Assembly: GCF_900176505.1 (NCBI RefSeq)
Contig: NZ_FWYB01000009.1
Coordinates: 1 to 64,000 of the forward strand
Origin: Pedobacter nyackensis
GTDB lineage: Bacteria; Bacteroidota; Bacteroidia; Sphingobacteriales; Sphingobacteriaceae
Reading direction: 5' to 3'
Length of the DNA: 64,000 nt
The translations under genes and the position numbers were made by a program. The notes under the pieces are model-generated. The model did not search any database and was not told the DNA's origin. It was given only the letters and a program-made list of their open reading frames with translations. Below, piece after piece: positions 61,402 to 64,000 of this stretch (position 1 is the first letter of the stretch; every line of letters begins with the position of its first letter).

Positions 61402-61983
61402 ATGCTTGGATTAAAATTATTGACAGACCCGCGTTGGGCAGACATTGCTGAATCAAATTTAGAGGAGATTTTAACGGATCATGCCTGGTGCGAGCAGAAA
61501 GCAGCAACCAATGCGATTACCCTGATTGCCAATAATTCAGAACATATGGACCTGGTGGAAGAATTAACAGCCATCGCTATTGAAGAAATGCAACATTTTC
61601 AAATGGTGGTGGACATCATTAAACAACGTGGTTATACCCTCGGACGTGAACGCAAAGATGATTATGTTGGGCGTTTGGTTAAGTTTAGCAAGAGAGATGG
61701 GAGCAGAAATGCAGCTTTTATAGACCGTCTTTTATTCGCTGCAATGATTGAGGCGAGAAGCTGTGAGCGTTTCCGCGTGTTGTCGCAAAACATTAAAGAT
61801 AAGGAGCTGGCAAGATTCTATCATGATTTGATGGTATCGGAAGCGGGTCATTACACTACCTTTTTAAACTTTGCACGCAAATACACGATTGATATCGATG
61901 TAGATAAAAGGTGGAAGGAATGGCTTGAATTTGAAGGCGAACTTATCCAAAGCTTTGGAAATAAGGAAGCTATTCATGGTTAG
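61402..61983 (+). CDS. miaE: tRNA-(ms2io6A)-hydroxylase, MiaE family
   Basis: This 193-residue protein has the di-iron ferritin-like helix pattern of MiaE: NLEEILTDHAWCEQKAATNAI, AIEEMQHFQMVVDII, MIEARSCERF, and VSEAGHYTTFLNFAR, giving the Glu and Glu-X-X-His ligands in order. The enzyme hydroxylates the modified adenosine 3' of tRNA anticodons. The gene ends in a 4-bp overlap with the convergent beta-propeller gene at 61980-61983. Confidence 0.92.
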   Translation: MLGLKLLTDPRWADIAESNLEEILTDHAWCEQKAATNAITLIANNSEHMDLVEELTAIAIEEMQHFQMVVDIIKQRGYTLGRERKDDYVGRLVKFSKRDGSRNAAFIDRLLFAAMIEARSCERFRVLSQNIKDKELARFYHDLMVSEAGHYTTFLNFARKYTIDIDVDKRWKEWLEFEGELIQSFGNKEAIHG

Positions 61984-63143
61984 GTTTTCTCAAAAGTAAA
62001 TATCTTAATGTATCCGGCGGCGTAATTACATACCCAGGCTTCCAGATTTTTTTCATTCTCATGAATAGCTATTCCAACGGGCTTGCCAGCGCAGTTGAGG
62101 GAATAGAGTTTCTGGAAACTCCGGTTGTTAATTTTAAAAATATCAACCTTATTTCCGGCATAACATGCGATGAAAAGAAACTTTTGATTCCCGGATAGCG
62201 CAATTGTTCTGGGTTGAGCGTGGGTTTGTGCCTTAAACAATATCTTATCAGTTTTGGTCTCTATACAGGCTACCTCTGAAACCTCATTAAAGGAAACAAA
62301 CAAATGCCCTAAGGTATCCATCGTTAAGTGTCGCGGATTTTGGGGCACTGTAATGTTGTTTTCAACCTTCCAGGTTTTATTATTGATCCTGATGATTGTA
62401 TTTCCACCCATTATTCCGACATAGGTATTGTTGTTTTTATCGTCCACTGCAATTCCCCGCGGTGTGGCAGAGGTGGGGATTGTTGCTATTTTTGTTCCGT
62501 ATGGGGGAACCGAATCATTGATCATTAAAATGCTGATTGTTTTTGAACTCCAGTTACTAACAAGCAAATACTTATCGTTTGCCGTTTTTGCAATTACCTT
62601 GGGGATCTTTCCGGTTTGAATAACAGGAAATTGGACTGTAGTTTTTATACCGCTCTCCAGATCGTTAATATAGGTTATTTTGTTTAATCTTGATTTTACT
62701 GTAGATCTTTTCAAAATACTTGAATCGAGTATAATAGGAGTGATTCCCCCGGCGTTATGCAGGGATACCCATAAAATTTTACCGGCGTGGGTAAAGCAGG
62801 CTTCTACAGGTTTTTCTTCAAATGAAGGTATAATGCGGTTAGATTTGTAATCCAGCCCTGGTGATTTTGTTGGTTTAAAGCTAATCCTTCGTAGGAGTTT
62901 TTTAGTGGTTTGGCTAAATTCATCTATATGCATTCCCTCGAGGTTAAGGGCATACAATTTAGTGCCGTCTGAATTGAAGAAAATGGATTTTATTCCTACA
63001 ACGCTACGAAGAGCTTGAGTGTGCACCAGTTGCAATCCTGAATACTGGTTTGATTTTCCAATAACAGCCATGTTATCCACTATGCCGGTCAGACTGATCC
63101 AGATCATACATAGGATACCAGTTAGTTTTTTTTGATTTTTCAA
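61980..63143 (-). CDS. Secreted YncE-like beta-propeller protein
   Basis: This 387-residue protein has an N-terminal signal-like segment (KNQKKLTGILCMIWISLTGIV) and a seven-bladed-propeller repeat pattern of the YncE/YVTN type: SIFFNSDGTKLYALNLEG, VIAKTANDKYLLVSNWSSKTISI, TPRGIAVDDKNNNTYVGIMGGNTI, NPRHLTMDTLGHLFVSFNE, PRTIALSGNQKFLFIACYAGNKVDIF. It probably binds a ligand in the periplasm; no enzyme motif is visible. The start is uncertain: a TTG at 63143 begins the signal peptide, and the first in-frame ATG is 12 codons later. Confidence 0.8.
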   Translation of the reverse strand: MKNQKKLTGILCMIWISLTGIVDNMAVIGKSNQYSGLQLVHTQALRSVVGIKSIFFNSDGTKLYALNLEGMHIDEFSQTTKKLLRRISFKPTKSPGLDYKSNRIIPSFEEKPVEACFTHAGKILWVSLHNAGGITPIILDSSILKRSTVKSRLNKITYINDLESGIKTTVQFPVIQTGKIPKVIAKTANDKYLLVSNWSSKTISILMINDSVPPYGTKIATIPTSATPRGIAVDDKNNNTYVGIMGGNTIIRINNKTWKVENNITVPQNPRHLTMDTLGHLFVSFNEVSEVACIETKTDKILFKAQTHAQPRTIALSGNQKFLFIACYAGNKVDIFKINNRSFQKLYSLNCAGKPVGIAIHENEKNLEAWVCNYAAGYIKIFTFEKT

Positions 63144-63218
63144 AATGACCCAGCCTGGGATATACAGGTGCTGAAGATAACAGCTTGGATGCTAGTTGGT
63201 TTTCCTTTTTTTTGCAGA

Positions 63219-63232
63219 ATGACCTAAGTCAT
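63219..63232. promoter_or_regulatory. FNR-like palindrome upstream of the BON protein gene
   Basis: ATGACCTAAGTCAT has 5-bp inverted half-sites around 4 bp, the spacing of FNR boxes (TTGAT-N4-ATCAA). A TAAATTTG -7 element lies at 63277-63284 downstream. It could bind a Crp/Fnr-family regulator; this is inference. Confidence 0.4.
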
Positions 63233-63276
63233 CGAAATTACTAATTGTAGTCATTTTAAAAGAAATATATAGCGGG

Positions 63277-63284
63277 TAAATTTG
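63277..63284 (+). promoter_or_regulatory. Candidate -7 promoter element (TAAATTTG)
   Basis: TAAATTTG matches TAnnTTTG and lies 27 bp before the BON gene start. TTTT about 20 bp upstream is a weak -33 match. Confidence 0.4.
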
Positions 63285-63311
63285 ACTTGTTAACCGCTAA
63301 AATTTTGAAAT

Positions 63312-64000
63312 ATGAGAAGCGATTTGGAAATTCAAAAGGATGTAATGGATGAATTGGGCTGGGAGCCTTCATTAACTCCTTCAGAAATTGGTGTTGCGGT
63401 AAAGGGAGGGGTGGTAACGCTGTCGGGGCAGGTAGATTCTTATTTTAAGAAAACGATAGCCGAGAAAGCAGCGAAAAGGGTAAAAGGCGTTAAAGCTATT
63501 GCTGAAGAAATCCAGATTGGAGCTTCTCCTTCATATCATAGGTCTGATACGGATATTGCTACTGCTGTACTAAATGCACTAAAATGGCATACAGCTGTTG
63601 AGGAAGAAAGAATAAAGGTAAGGGTTGAAGAAGGAATTGTTCGACTGGAAGGGGAAGTAGAATGGGAGTATCAACGTAAAAATGCAAAAGCAGCAATTGA
63701 AAATCTAAATGGAGTAATAGCTGTAATTAATTTAATAGCTGTAAAACCAAAATTGGTTACCACTAATATTAAAACTTCTGAAATTAAACAAAAAATAATC
63801 GCTGCCTTTCAGCGGAATGCTATGCTTGATGCAAAAAGAATATTGGTTAAAGTAGAGGAGAATAAAGTAACGTTGACTGGTACAGTGAGGTCTCTTGCTG
63901 AGAAGGATGATGCTGAAAATGCAGCATGGGCTGCCCCTGGTGTATTAGATGTTGACAGTAAACTACAGGTAGAGAATCCTGAATTTATTTTCTACGAGTG
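63312..64000 (+). CDS. BON-domain protein (three domains), stop just outside the window
   Basis: ATG 63312 opens a frame of 229 codons that reaches the window edge; the last two bases are TG, so one more A would make a stop. Three BON domains are visible at about residues 3-70 (SDLEIQKDVMDELGWEP; VTLSGQVDSYFKKTIAEKA), 78-147 (DIATAVLNALKWHTA; VRLEGEVEWEYQRKNA) and 157-224 (IKQKIIAAFQRNA; VTLTGTVRSLAEKDDAENA). BON proteins bind phospholipid or help stress tolerance. No signal peptide is present, so it is probably cytoplasmic. Confidence 0.88.
   Translation, partial: MRSDLEIQKDVMDELGWEPSLTPSEIGVAVKGGVVTLSGQVDSYFKKTIAEKAAKRVKGVKAIAEEIQIGASPSYHRSDTDIATAVLNALKWHTAVEEERIKVRVEEGIVRLEGEVEWEYQRKNAKAAIENLNGVIAVINLIAVKPKLVTTNIKTSEIKQKIIAAFQRNAMLDAKRILVKVEENKVTLTGTVRSLAEKDDAENAAWAAPGVLDVDSKLQVENPEFIFYE

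Noticed and set aside
1..64000. CRISPR arrays, rRNA or tRNA genes, prophage structural genes
   Set aside because: No regularly spaced repeats, rRNA-like stretches, tRNA cloverleafs or phage structural proteins were seen on reading.

Overview
The window reads as chromosomal DNA of a Bacteroidota bacterium, most likely family Sphingobacteriaceae (Pedobacter-like). The evidence is two complete ECF-sigma/FecR/SusC/SusD loci, many lipoprotein signals of the Bacteroidota type, AT-rich intergenic DNA without strong Shine-Dalgarno sequences, a few TAnnTTTG promoter elements, and planctomycete-type cytochrome (PSD1/DUF1501) genes. No rRNA, tRNA or CRISPR array was seen. No gene-free stretch exceeds about 300 bases.

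Layout. (1) 1-1403: the first codons of a possible leftward gene, then an IS3-family element whose orfB carries an in-frame amber codon. (2) 1657-15876: sigma factor, FecR anti-sigma, SusC with STN signalling domain, SusD, then a cargo of secreted redox proteins (thioredoxin-like, two TlpA paralogues), an SRPBCC protein and a large M16 zinc protease. A 3' remnant of a second thioredoxin-like gene shows that a two-gene block was duplicated and half deleted. (3) 16083-17174: AHSA1 protein and HIT protein, converging on a strong two-way terminator next to a folded intergenic repeat. (4) 17342-25999: a second sigma/FecR/SusC/SusD locus followed by fasciclin and DUF5007-like lipoproteins. (5) 26068-28086: small conserved protein, DUF4846 and YceI. 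(6) 28254-34872: four-gene operon of DUF1549/DUF1553 cytochrome, DUF1501, sugar-phosphate-isomerase-like and DUF2231-cytochrome-LRR proteins. (7) 34891-42824: assorted genes (lipoprotein carbonic anhydrase, disordered acidic protein, DUF6152/DUF6644 pair, reductases, hybrid kinase, DUF892, pentapeptide protein). (8) 42862-50313: a lysine-degradation operon with a divergent LysR regulator. (9) 50384-54247: GH31 glycosidase with FN3, CBM32-like, dockerin-like and cohesin-like parts. (10) 54346-59426: hemolysin III protein and a sulfur cluster (TauE, persulfide dioxygenase-rhodanese, two YeeE halves) with a Crp/Fnr regulator and an SMR pump. (11) 59468-64000: hybrid kinase, MiaE, beta-propeller protein, and a BON-domain protein ending at the window edge.

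How the genes work together. The two Sus loci look like FecIR-type trans-envelope signalling modules: substrate binding to SusCD is relayed by the STN domain to FecR and then to the sigma factor. Both carry a near-identical hairpin about 30 bp after fecR. The lysine operon supplies lysine 6-dehydrogenase or saccharopine dehydrogenase, aminoadipate-semialdehyde dehydrogenase, 2-oxoadipate dioxygenase/decarboxylase (HglS type) and D-2-hydroxyglutarate dehydrogenase, a near-complete route to 2-oxoglutarate lacking only the transaminase here. In the sulfur cluster, CRP-like palindromes sit before tauE and before the dioxygenase gene, suggesting direct control by the adjacent Crp/Fnr protein.
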